A DNA stretch of 64,000 nucleotides. Source: JAPLSN01 sp964482955 (lineage in GTDB: Bacteria > Spirochaetota > Spirochaetia > Treponematales > UBA12059). The stretch lies in assembly GCA_964482955.1 (NCBI GenBank), contig CAYZZW010000008.1:12170-76169 (forward strand). The letters are read 5' to 3'. The position numbers were made by a program, and so were the translations under genes. Positions 15,988 to 25,400 of the stretch are shown one piece after another. The number at the start of each line of letters is the position of its first letter. The first letter of the stretch is position 1. The notes below the pieces were generated by a model. That model saw only the letters and a program-made list of their open reading frames with translations. It was not told the origin of the DNA and searched no databases.

Positions 15988-18183
15988 ATGTCTACCCAAC
16001 TTGATTCGCACGACAACGCTCCCTCCCGCGTAGACCGCAAGCTGGAGCGGCTCGCGAGCCTCCAATGCACCGATCCGGGGTTTTTCGTGCTGGCCACGCA
16101 TTCGTTCGTGGAGGGGTGCATACGCGAACGGTTCGGCAAGGAACAAGACGATCTCACGTTCGCCTTTCTCATGAACGAGTTTTTGGGACACGTGAAGGAA
16201 AAGCGCGGTGGCTTCGTCAACGGTCTTGCGTCGATGAACGCGATGATCACCGCGCACAACGACACGAACAGGGTCAGGCATCGCTTCGAGGAATTGGACC
16301 GGTTGGCGGCGGAGGTGGCTACCGGACACCTGGAGCGCTTTTGCCATCTGGCGGGAATAGGCTCACCCGAACGCTTGGACGTCATCAAGCGCTACCTGGC
16401 CCTCTGGGACGAACGGAAGGCGATGGGCGCCCTCATCGAGGAGAACCGGGCGTACAAGGCTATCCGGGGCCAAGACGCGGAGGAAAAGCGGCGTCTCATG
16501 GAACGGGTCGACGAGATGCGCGACTTCCAGAAACGGGTCGAGCTCATGGAAGCCAGCCTCAAGGCGAAAGACCGGCTCATCGAGGAGATCGAGCGGCAGA
16601 AGGACAGGAAGGCCGCCAAGGCGGAGGCGGAACGGCAGGAACGGGCCGCCATCCAGGAGGAGCTCAGGAAGACCAGGATCCAGCTGGCCGGCTTCGAGCG
16701 GGAACGGGAGTACGTGGCCATAGCCCGGAAGCTCACGGTGTTCACCCGCACGCGCGCGGATTACGAGCGGACGGTCATCCGCCTCACGGCGGAGCAAGCG
16801 AAAGTGGTGGACCAGATCAAGCTGGACGCTGATTTCCTCGTCAAGGGAGCCGCGGGCACGGGCAAGACGCTGGTGCTCCTCAAGGCTATCGAAAAGGCCA
16901 AGGGCGGGGGGACGGAGGCGAAGCTCGATCTCGACGAAATCAAGGGCTCGGTGGCCCTGCTCACCTACGGCAAGACGCTCGTCAAATACGACAAGTACAT
17001 CGCGTCCATCCTGTCGCCCGGGCAGGGAGCCGATCGGATCATGACGGCGGACGCGTTCCTCATCGATCGGCTGAAAGCGATCTTGCCCGACGCGGGCGTC
17101 GACTACAACCCCATCGACTACAAACTGATCGACACCCTCGCCGAACGCCACAAGCCCGACGGCTTCGCGGCCGCGGAACTCCGCGACGAAGCGGAGCGCA
17201 TCGTCTGGGGCAACGATCTGCGCTACGAGGACTACGTCCAGGGCGGCTTCGAACGGCGCGGGATGAAAAAGCCCCTGGCGGCGGAGGAGCGGGCCAAGGT
17301 TTGGACCGCGTGCGAAGCCATGGCGGCGGAGATGGACGCGATGAGTCTCTTTTCGCGGGGTTATTCCGTCGTCAAGCTGCTCCGCGCGGCGAAGGCGGCT
17401 CCGGACGACGAGCGCATCCGCGTCGTGGACTACGTCTTCATCGACGAGGCGCAGGACCTGGCCGCCGCGGATATCAAGGCCCTCAAGGCCTGCGCCCGCC
17501 GCGCCGTGATCCTGGCGGGAGACTCCGACCAGTCCATCTACCAGCCGGGCTTTTCGTTCAAGCAGGCGGGCTTGGACGTGGGCGGCCGCTCCCGCGTCCT
17601 CCGCACCAATTTCCGCAACACCTTCCAAGTGCACGCGCTGGCCGAAGCCTACCGCGCCCGGAAGACCGGCCTGGACTCGGAGAGTCAGCCCGTGGCCACC
17701 CGCGACGGAGCCCTGCCCGAGCATTTTTCCGCCAAGGACCGGCAGAGCCTGGTGGACCTGCTCGTGTCGCGCGTCCGCTTCTTCCGGGAGTACCTGGATT
17801 ACGACCCCGCGAACATCTGCGTCCTGGCGCCCGAGAACGGCGAAGTGAAGCTCGTCATCGAACGGCTGGCGAGCGTGGGCATTTCAGCGGAAAACCCCAA
17901 GGACGACGCGTTCTCGTTCGAGCGCGAAAGCACGGTTCGCGTCACCACCTTCCATTCGGCCAAGGGGCTCGACTTTCCCGTGGTCTTCCTCCTCCTCAAC
18001 CGGAAGCCCTATACGGGCTCGGGCTACGAACACGAGGTGGCGGACGGCATGACGCGAAACCTGATCTACGTGGGCATGACGCGGGCCATGGAGCACCTGG
18101 ACGTCTTCACGCTCGAGGAGCCGGGGAGCGGCGCCATCGCGGACCTGGTGGCGTGCATGGCCGCGCAAGAGGGGATGGAGTGA
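15988..18183 (+). CDS. UvrD/Rep-like superfamily 1 DNA helicase with N-terminal coiled coil
   Basis: 731 residues from MSTQLDSHDN (GAGG site). About 270 N-terminal residues are helical, with a long charged coiled coil (MERVDEMRDFQKRVELMEAS). The helicase core follows: Walker A GAAGTGKT (287-294), DEAQD (486-490), ILAGDSDQSIY, RTNFRNTF, TTFHSAKGLDFPVVFLL and YVGMTRAMEHL. All SF1A motifs are present, so ATP-driven unwinding is likely. The domain order differs from housekeeping UvrD/Rep, and isolated SF1 helicases of this kind are frequent in defence islands. It diverges from the HNH operon and converges with a nuclease-like gene. Confidence 0.88.
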   Translation: MSTQLDSHDNAPSRVDRKLERLASLQCTDPGFFVLATHSFVEGCIRERFGKEQDDLTFAFLMNEFLGHVKEKRGGFVNGLASMNAMITAHNDTNRVRHRFEELDRLAAEVATGHLERFCHLAGIGSPERLDVIKRYLALWDERKAMGALIEENRAYKAIRGQDAEEKRRLMERVDEMRDFQKRVELMEASLKAKDRLIEEIERQKDRKAAKAEAERQERAAIQEELRKTRIQLAGFEREREYVAIARKLTVFTRTRADYERTVIRLTAEQAKVVDQIKLDADFLVKGAAGTGKTLVLLKAIEKAKGGGTEAKLDLDEIKGSVALLTYGKTLVKYDKYIASILSPGQGADRIMTADAFLIDRLKAILPDAGVDYNPIDYKLIDTLAERHKPDGFAAAELRDEAERIVWGNDLRYEDYVQGGFERRGMKKPLAAEERAKVWTACEAMAAEMDAMSLFSRGYSVVKLLRAAKAAPDDERIRVVDYVFIDEAQDLAAADIKALKACARRAVILAGDSDQSIYQPGFSFKQAGLDVGGRSRVLRTNFRNTFQVHALAEAYRARKTGLDSESQPVATRDGALPEHFSAKDRQSLVDLLVSRVRFFREYLDYDPANICVLAPENGEVKLVIERLASVGISAENPKDDAFSFERESTVRVTTFHSAKGLDFPVVFLLLNRKPYTGSGYEHEVADGMTRNLIYVGMTRAMEHLDVFTLEEPGSGAIADLVACMAAQEGME

Positions 18184-18228
18184 GGGGGGACGGCAATCGT
18201 TGACAAGAAAGCGACGGCTGGCTAATCG

Positions 18229-19104
18229 TCATTCGCTGAAGTATGCGTAAGACTTCTCGAGCAAGGAGCGTATGACATCACGCTTTTCCTTGATGTCCTT
18301 CTTCGTGAGCCGGATCTTATACCTGTTCGTTCTTGTACTGTATTCGAGGGCATCGATGCCATTCCCGTCGATCACTTCGTCTATCTCCGCGGTCTTCGGC
18401 AGCTTGATTTCCAGCCGCATGAAGTTCTTCTTCGCGAAAAGAATGGCGAAATTGAACGCGATACCGCTTTTCGCGAGCCCGATGTATATCTTATTGTACT
18501 TCAACGTAAATGAAGGTTCGAATTCACGGATGACGCCGAGTATATCGTCGGCGATTTCCACTGATTCCTTCGTTGCCTTGATCTCCCAGTAACTCCGATC
18601 CGTAGCGGGGACTTCTTCATTTTCCTCGTCATCATAACCAAGTTGGAGTTCATCCACGATTTTCGTGAAAGTGATTCCGATCTTGTCATCAATCTTGTAG
18701 GCGTTCATCTGAAGCGCCACGAGCGGGATGTGCCCGTTGAACAAGTGGATGACGTTGAGAAAGCGACTGGTGATGTCTTCCGCGACGATGACGGCGCAAT
18801 GTTCATACATAGGATACCGTTTCCGTTCTATATCCCAGTATTCGATGGTTCGTATAATATGACTTTCGTCGGTTTTCCCGAGCTGGATTTCGACTTCGTA
18901 CCGTTTATCGGTATCGGTTTCCTGCAAGAGGAGGTCGAGCCTGCCGGCGTTCGGCTGTATCCGTTCCTTATCCCGCAGATAAAGGTCACCGAGTCCCAGA
19001 ACGCCAGGATTGGTCGCGATGTACTCTTGTATCCAGGCTTCGTTTATCGTCACGGTATCCTTGATGGAGATTTTTTCCATTGTCGCGATCTTTGAAAGGT
19101 CCAT
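18229..19104 (-). CDS. PD-(D/E)XK nuclease-like protein with DUF5655-like C-terminus
   Basis: 291 residues. The middle of the N-terminal half reads GRLDLLLQETDTDKRYEVEIQLGK, with the D, E-x-(E/Q) spacing of a PD-(D/E)XK fold; the final lysine position appears as Q, with K two residues on. Such sequences resemble NucS/DUF91-like or restriction-like nucleases. Residues 190-285 (SFTLKYNKIYIGLAKSG, FMRLEIKLPK) match the DUF5655-type domain. It converges with the helicase gene. Activity is uncertain because of the altered catalytic spacing. Confidence 0.72.
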   Translation of the reverse strand: MDLSKIATMEKISIKDTVTINEAWIQEYIATNPGVLGLGDLYLRDKERIQPNAGRLDLLLQETDTDKRYEVEIQLGKTDESHIIRTIEYWDIERKRYPMYEHCAVIVAEDITSRFLNVIHLFNGHIPLVALQMNAYKIDDKIGITFTKIVDELQLGYDDEENEEVPATDRSYWEIKATKESVEIADDILGVIREFEPSFTLKYNKIYIGLAKSGIAFNFAILFAKKNFMRLEIKLPKTAEIDEVIDGNGIDALEYSTRTNRYKIRLTKKDIKEKRDVIRSLLEKSYAYFSE

Positions 19105-19249
19105 GACTGCTCCTGTCGATTGGTTACGATGTCAGAGTCGTAATTAGGATAGTTCTACTGGTACCCGACGTGCCATTGATGAGTCTACTTCATGAAAGTG
19201 GAACGTTTCCAGAGTGTAATAGAAATGCTAAACTCAAAGATCGGGTACC

Positions 19250-20212
19250 TTACCGGTACTGCTTGGCCAGGGCCTTCGCGTGGTCCTTGAGCTTGGCCAC
19301 GAGTTCGGGCGGTTCGAGGACGAGGGCGCTCTTGCCCCAGGAGAGGATCCAGCTGGTCACTTGGGTGAGCTGGTTGGTCTTGAATTCGAGATCGAGGGAG
19401 CCGTCCGTGTTTGGCGTCACCTTTTGGCCAGCGTGCCATCGGCGTTCGGCGGCATAGGGCGCCGCGGACGTGTTGAAACGCACTTTAATGGTGACGGGTG
19501 CGCCCGTGTTCATGTAGATGCCCATGTCCGGGTCGATGTAATCCTCGAGCTTGAAGTTATCGGGGATGACGTACTTCGTGGCGTTCTTCTTGATCGATTT
19601 GACGCGGGACAGCGCGAACAGTCTGACATCGTCAGTGGCAAGGTCTTTGCTTACCAAGTACCAATCCCCTCTCCAATGGAGGAGGTGCCAGATGTGCACG
19701 GCACGCTTGCTTGGATTCCCGCCAGGTTTCCCGTACTCGATGGTGGCTTCGGTCCTGGTTTTAAGACAGTTCAAGGCAGTTTCCCACGTTTTCTTGTTCA
19801 CGGAACGCGCTGGTTCCCCCGTCAGGGTGATGTCCTTACCGAGCCACACCGGGTCGATGGTCATTTCGCGTTTGTCCACGAACCGGGCCAAACGGTCAAA
19901 GATGTCCCGCATGCCGTCATACAGTGGAGTGTTTCGGTACTGCTCGAGGGTGCGCGACGCCAGGCCGAGGATGAACAGGTCCTGTCCGTTCAGGCCGATG
20001 GCGGGGAAAAACCAGTGATCGTCCGAATACCGGTAGCCGCGGGCTCCGCAGGATTGAAGGGGTGCCTTGTAAGTGTCCTTAAGGATCTTGAGGTCACGCA
20101 TGATCTGCCGCCTGGAAATCTTGAAACGACGTGACAGCTTGGCTAGCGTGTTGCACGTACCGTCGCGGATTAGGCGATCCATCTCGATATATCGTTGGTA
20201 GCAGTTGCCCAT
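19250..20212 (-). CDS. WYL-domain transcriptional regulator (upstream of BREX)
   Basis: 320 residues. The N-terminus has a winged helix (LAKLSRRFKISRRQIMRDLKIL), and residues 130-230 form a WYL domain with YGKPGGNPSKRAVHIWHLLHW, WYLVSKDLATDDVRLFALSR, and VKSIKKN. A WCX extension follows, ending LILSWGKSALVLEPPELV. WYL proteins sense nucleic-acid-like ligands and often repress defence operons; BrxR of some BREX loci is of this class. It is transcribed away from the BREX operon, separated by a zinc-knuckle gene and an IS3 relic. A BrxR-like role is therefore plausible, not shown. Confidence 0.87.
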   Translation of the reverse strand: MGNCYQRYIEMDRLIRDGTCNTLAKLSRRFKISRRQIMRDLKILKDTYKAPLQSCGARGYRYSDDHWFFPAIGLNGQDLFILGLASRTLEQYRNTPLYDGMRDIFDRLARFVDKREMTIDPVWLGKDITLTGEPARSVNKKTWETALNCLKTRTEATIEYGKPGGNPSKRAVHIWHLLHWRGDWYLVSKDLATDDVRLFALSRVKSIKKNATKYVIPDNFKLEDYIDPDMGIYMNTGAPVTIKVRFNTSAAPYAAERRWHAGQKVTPNTDGSLDLEFKTNQLTQVTSWILSWGKSALVLEPPELVAKLKDHAKALAKQYR

Positions 20213-20393
20213 GGCGGGAATGGTAACATGAGAAGATGCGTATTCAAGGGAAAAAGAGTGAAAATGCTACCGGGTGACAAAAGGTGTCACCAGTTCTGGC
20301 GTTTTTTGCCGTAAGATGCCTTGCGGACGAGCTGGGAGCGTTCTATTTTAGAAAGAAAGCAAGGCGGACAACTCCCGCCCCCAGGAGGATGCG

Positions 20394-20699
20394 ATGAGCT
20401 ACATTTGTTCCGGATGCGGGCACAAATCTTCGAGCGCTTCAAGCGGCCGCTGCGGCAAGACCGTCTCCGGCGAGCACGAGTACATCGAGGAATGCGACGA
20501 AGGGTACATTTGCTCGGGCTGCGGACACAAGAGCGGGACGGCGTCAAGCGGTAGTTGTTCGAAAACGGAATCCGGATACCACGTATATATTGGCCAGCAC
20601 GACCACGACTACGTTTGCAGATTCTGTGGGCACAAGTCTGGGCACGCATCCCCCAGTTCGTGCAGGAAGAGTCCGTCGGAGTATCACGAGTATATGTGA
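20394..20699 (+). CDS. small protein of three 35-residue zinc-knuckle repeats
   Basis: 101 residues made of three tandem repeats with a period of exactly 35. Cysteines are at 5, 8, 20; 40, 43, 55; and 75, 78, 90. Invariant histidines are at 28, 63 and 98, with a second set inside CGHKS. Each unit reads CxxCGHKSxxAS, then C-x-K, then H-x-Y. The C-x2-C-x11-C-x7-H spacing should bind one zinc per unit. A strong AGGAGG precedes the ATG. No named domain comes to mind. It lies between the WYL regulator and the BREX operon. Confidence 0.8.
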   Translation: MSYICSGCGHKSSSASSGRCGKTVSGEHEYIEECDEGYICSGCGHKSGTASSGSCSKTESGYHVYIGQHDHDYVCRFCGHKSGHASPSSCRKSPSEYHEYM

Positions 20700-20759
20700 G
20701 GACAGGGGTGAAACCGTTCTGATTCAACAGGGACCATTATATTCAATATGGTATATGCA

Positions 20760-21137
20760 AGAGCAAAGTGGAGTGAACCATTGTAGCGCGAATAACGATC
20801 CACGCCCTCTCAACCTGGTATACCGAGGGACACCTCGAAGCGGGTGTCGAAGCGTCGGTCGGATCGGACGGGGATGCTTATGGATAACGCCTTTTCTGAA
20901 ACACCAACGGATTGTTCAAGGTCGAGTTGATTCACCAGCGCGGCCCTTGAAAAAGGCTCGAAGACGTGGAATATGCATTACTTGAATATGTACACTGCTT
21001 CAAAACCAAGCGCATCATAGGATAAACGGGTATACCTTTCCTTTGGAGCACGAGGCAGGATACTCTTCCGGCAACAAAGTCTGGCGGTAGGAGCCGAACT
21101 CAAATAGCGGACTCTCCGGTAAACCAGGGACGGTTCA
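20760..21137 (+). mobile_element. degenerate IS3-family transposase relic
   Basis: One frame from 20819 reads YTEGHLEAGVEASVGS, GDAYG, stop, then NGLFKVELIHQRGP, stop, KRLEDVEYALLEYVHCF and KRII, stop. This is the catalytic C-terminus of an IS3-type transposase with the expected GDxYDN and RGPW segments broken by at least three stops. The DNA then ends in the terminal sequence CCGGTAAACC...CGGTTCA (21131-21137), typical of an IS3 right end. The left half of the element is missing. It cannot transpose. It lies directly before the BREX promoter. Confidence 0.78.
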
Positions 21138-21151
21138 CTAACACTTCAGAT

Positions 21152-21179
21152 TTGAACTGGCGCAATTTTATGCTATAGT
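21152..21179 (+). promoter_or_regulatory. candidate BREX operon promoter
   Basis: TTGAAC (21152-21157) and TATAGT (21174-21179) are 16 bp apart, a fair sigma-70 promoter. The -10 box abuts the first ATG of brxA (21180). Transcription should begin near 21186, where a second in-frame ATG lies, so the mRNA would be leaderless or brxA would begin at that second codon. The promoter starts 14 bp after the IS3 relic end. Confidence 0.5.
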
Positions 21180-21956
21180 ATGGCGATGTTTCTAAAAATC
21201 GGAAGCAAACCCAATGCCGGTGGCGTGCATATACGCCGAACCATGATGCTCAAGGCTCTCACACAGGTATTGGATGCAACGGGAGCGGCAATGATCTCTT
21301 ATAAGGAATATAAAAATTTAGTAGTAAATGCCAACATACTGGGGCTGAGCACCCAAAGCAATCGACAAATTACCTGGTCATGTTTGACCACCCTCTACGG
21401 TTTTGACGACACTCCACTTTTTAGAAACTTTCACAGGCTTTGGCAACGATCGAGCGAAGCACACCGGGTTTCACTCGCAGTAGTACTGGGACTGTCCCGG
21501 GACAAGGTTTTTAGTAACTCAGGAGAATGGGTGACCGCTCTTCCTGTAGGAAGCCCTGTCAACAGCGCTTTTTTCCTGGATGGTATCCATTCCGCCTACC
21601 CTGCACATTACAGCGAAAAAAGCGCTGCCTCGATGAGCCGAAACCTGGTATCGTCTTGGAAACAGTCTGGCTGGATTGATGGAACTACCTGGACACGAAA
21701 AACCGCACTAGTAGGTCCTGGAGCATTGGCTTTGGCCATTTTTATAGCATGGGCAGAGGGCTTTCGCGGAGAGCAGCTTTACCAGGCCCCAATAGCCAAG
21801 CTCTTGCTTCGAGATATCCCGGAACCACGTGCCCTGCTCTGGGAAGCCCATCGTAATGGATTTTTAAACTTCTATGATGCTGGTGGAATCAGTGACATAC
21901 GCTTTCCGGGCTGGCTAACTAAAGAAGAAGAGGATGCTCTCCATGGCTCGATTTGA
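21180..21956 (+). CDS. brxA: BrxA, DUF1819 family BREX protein
   Basis: 258 residues of the BrxA (DUF1819) family, the first gene of type 1 BREX operons and a small helical nucleic-acid-binding accessory protein. Visible family features are GGVHIRRTMMLKALTQVLDA near the start, the central LAVVLGLSRDKVFSNSGEW, and a C-terminal ending LTKEEEDALHGSI. The start may be the ATG at 21180 or the one at 21186 because of the promoter position. It overlaps brxB by a few codons. AT content is higher than in the left flank, as throughout the operon. Confidence 0.85.
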   Translation: MAMFLKIGSKPNAGGVHIRRTMMLKALTQVLDATGAAMISYKEYKNLVVNANILGLSTQSNRQITWSCLTTLYGFDDTPLFRNFHRLWQRSSEAHRVSLAVVLGLSRDKVFSNSGEWVTALPVGSPVNSAFFLDGIHSAYPAHYSEKSAASMSRNLVSSWKQSGWIDGTTWTRKTALVGPGALALAIFIAWAEGFRGEQLYQAPIAKLLLRDIPEPRALLWEAHRNGFLNFYDAGGISDIRFPGWLTKEEEDALHGSI

Positions 21957-22476
21957 TGAACTGGCTAAACGCTACAAAACACACATCGTGTTACCCTGGA
22001 AAACTATGCTATCGGATGAAGAACGGGTGATTATGGTGGTGTATGATCGTTTTGACGAACGCAAACTGCCAATCCATATACGGGAGTTCGAACTTGGAAC
22101 CCTGCAGGCAGGACATGGTTGGATTTCAGTCGACGCCAGGTCCTGGATTGCAGATTACTTGGACCAAATGGACTATCGCGACGAGAAATTTGCAGATCCT
22201 GACGAGATGAAAGGTCGCGATACAGAAATTGCCGACTACGCATTCGAACGTTTGCTTGAGCTTACCGTTACCAGTAATCCGAATGACGTAGTCGCCCTGT
22301 GGGGATTGGCTTCTTGGTTCGGATTCTTACGGGTTAGCACGTTTCTAAAACGAGCAGCTCCAGCCATCAAAGGCCGACTTGTCGTGTTTTTCCCTGGTGA
22401 GTATTACCAGAATAATTACAGATTCCTTGAAGCCCGTGACGGTTGGGGCTATAGGGCTGTACCAATTTCATTGTAA
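21943..22476 (+). CDS. brxB: BrxB, DUF1788 family BREX protein
   Basis: 177 residues from MARFDELAKRYKTHIVLPW, with an AGAGG site about nine bases upstream. An alternative ATG lies three codons earlier. It fits DUF1788: YDRFDERKLPIHIREFEL in the N-terminal half, ALWGLASWFGFLRVS in the middle, and RLVVFFPGEYYQNNYRFL before the C-terminus. BrxB is essential in characterised type 1 systems and probably bridges BrxC and PglZ/PglX, but its biochemical role is unknown. It overlaps brxA and is followed 12 bp later by brxC. Confidence 0.9.
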   Translation: MARFDELAKRYKTHIVLPWKTMLSDEERVIMVVYDRFDERKLPIHIREFELGTLQAGHGWISVDARSWIADYLDQMDYRDEKFADPDEMKGRDTEIADYAFERLLELTVTSNPNDVVALWGLASWFGFLRVSTFLKRAAPAIKGRLVVFFPGEYYQNNYRFLEARDGWGYRAVPISL

Positions 22477-22488
22477 AAGGACGGAGTC

Positions 22489-25400
22489 ATGCTCAACAAA
22501 GACATTTTCCACTCTAATCCCAAAGAGATCTTCTGGAAAAATCAGGGTGTCGCCAAGGTCGACGGTCACAAGTTTACCCAGAACCTGGACGAGCTAAAGT
22601 TTGAAGTACAGCACTTCGTCTGTGAGGGACAATACAAAAAAGGATTGGAAAAGATCCTCAGAAACTACCTGGATCACTTGGGGCAGGACGAGCAGAAAAC
22701 CGCCTGGGTTTCTGGCTTTTTTGGTAGCGGGAAATCCCATCTCTGCAAGATGTTACGGGCTTTATGGGAAAACACCGAGCTCCCCGGCGGCATAACCGCC
22801 CGAGGAGCCGCGAACCTTCCAGAAGAAATACTTATTCTGCTTAAAGATCTGGATACCGAGGCCAAACGACATGGCGGACTGGTGGCGGTTTCCGGAACAC
22901 TTTCTGCCGGCAACACAGCATTTATCCGTCGCACCTTGGCAGAACTGGTGTTCGACAGCAGAGGGCTTCCTGCCGATATCCCCAAGGGCCGTTTTATACT
23001 GTGGCTCCGCCAGGAAGGCATAGAAGACAAGGTGCGTGTAGCTTTGGAGTCGAAAGGTAAAATTTGGGATAGAGAATTAAACAATTTTAGGCTCAGTATC
23101 ACCCTCCATCAGTGCCTGTCGGAGGTACAGCCAGCCTTAGGCGATCCTGCTACTGTCAGGGACCTCCTTAAAGCTCAATATCCTGGCGTTGGTAACGAAG
23201 ACATAACAAATGAAGAACTTAAAAACATCTTAATAGAGGTACTTGCTCCTAATGGCAAGCTGCCCCTTACACTCATCATCCTTGATGAAATGCAGCAGTA
23301 TATCGGCGCCGACGGCGACCGCTCCATGGCAGTACAGGAACTGACCCAGCTTTTGGTGTCGTCTTTTGGAGGCAAGCTGCTCCTGGTGGCTACCGGACAG
23401 AATGCTCTTTCCGGTACCGCCAATCTGCGCAAGCTTATGGACCGCTATACGGTAAGCGTGGATCTCCAAGATGCGGACGTCGATACCGTAGTAAGAAAAA
23501 CAGTACTCCTAAAAAAACCTGGTATTAAGGAATTAAAACAGCTATTAGACAATCGCGAAGGCGAAATTTCCCGCCACCTGCACGGGCAGTCCGCCTATCA
23601 ATTTAAACAGAGCGATAGTGAATACATGGCTGCCGATTACCCCCTGTTAGCTACCCGCCGCCGACTTTGGGAATCCATTCAACGCGCCATGGACGGAGCC
23701 GGTACCAATTCACAGCTACGTGGCCAACTCAGGCTTGTTTATGAATCCTTGCAAGACTACGCCGACAAACCACTGGGGCAGGTGGTTCGCGGGGATTACA
23801 TCTTTGACCGGAACAATACCGGGATGCTCCAGGCCAGTATTTTAACGAATGAGCTCAATAACGAAATACAAGTCCTTCTAGCCAAGGACAACCCCGAAGA
23901 ACAGCTACAGGGTCGTATACTGTCCATGGTTTTTCTTCTCAATCGCTTAAACCACTTGAACCAGGATGACAAAAAAGTCTCGGCCACGGAAGGTACTCTT
24001 ACTGATCTCTTGCTCGAAGACCTCTATAACCGGCCAGCGCTGGAAAGCAAAATGACTGCGGCTCTGGAAGCTTTGGTAAAAAAAGGATTGCTTCAACGTA
24101 TTGATGGTGCGTACCTAATCCAGACCAAAGAAGGAAACGCCTGGCATCAGACCTTTGAACAAGAGAAAAACGCTCTAGCAAACAATCCCGGTTCCCGCGA
24201 TTCAAAGCGCCTGGAGTTTCTTAAAAGCACCTTCAAGACTGAATTGGCTGGCCTTGTAAATATATTCATGGGAGCGACCGCTCAGCCCCATCCGGTAGAG
24301 ATTGCATGGGGGCCAACACCAACAGCCTCAGCAAAAGGTATTTCCGTATGGGTACAAGAGGGCGGTAGCACCACAGAGGATCAGGTGCTCAAGCTGGCTC
24401 AGTCCAACCGGGACGGCCACATTGTCTATGTTTTTATTCCCAGGGAATCCAGCGGAGACCTGAGTACCCAAATCGTGGAAATTGCGTCTGCAGAACAAAC
24501 CCTGCAACTCAAGGTCAGCTCACATGGAGCGGAAGCGGAAATGGCACGCCAGGCCATGCAGGATATCAAAAAGAACGCCGAGAGCAAGGCGCGGGCCATC
24601 CTTGCGGACATGATCCTCATGACCAAAGTATGGATTTCCGGTGGCATCCTGATGGATGGAATTACCCTTCGCGGCAAAATTGAAGATGCCTGCAGCAAGA
24701 TGCTTGCGCGAAAATACCCAGACTTTGCCAAAGGAGACCAAAACGGATGGCCTGATGTTCTGCTCCAGTGCAAACAGGGCTCAAGCGACAATCTGGAACG
24801 TTTGCTCTCCTACAACGGCAATCTGGCTGAACATCCGGCAGTACGCCAGGTTCAAAACCACATAGGAGCTTCTGCCAAATGGGCAGATATTACTTTGTAT
24901 TTTGAAGCTGCACCCTATGGCTGGTCAGTTGATACTACTGAAGGCATCCTGTACCTACTGTGGGCCTTGAACCTGATCGAAGTCCATCTGGCAGGCCAGA
25001 ACGCCCCTTCAATCGGCTCAACCGATCGCAGAGAACTGCGGAAATCTACTGTAACAACGAACCTCATCCAAATAACGCCCGAAGACAAAATGAAATGGCG
25101 CGGCATTATGAATGCGCTGGACCCCAAGGGGCCTACCATTCAGGGTAAAGAATTGGAATCTGAAAACGAAGGCTTTAAAGCCCTATACACCCAATACCAA
25201 TCTTCCGGTGGGTCAGCGCCTGCTCCGACACCGGAACCCTGCGGCCTCGTGGAAGAAGCCCACGCTATGGGACAGGGAAACCAGCGTTTTAAATTCCTAG
25301 CTGATCATGCTCCTGAGTTTAAAGAACTGATAAAAGTCTGGATCGAGCGCCGGGACAGTCTGGCTTCTCGCCAAAAAACCTGGGAGAAACTCAACGACTT

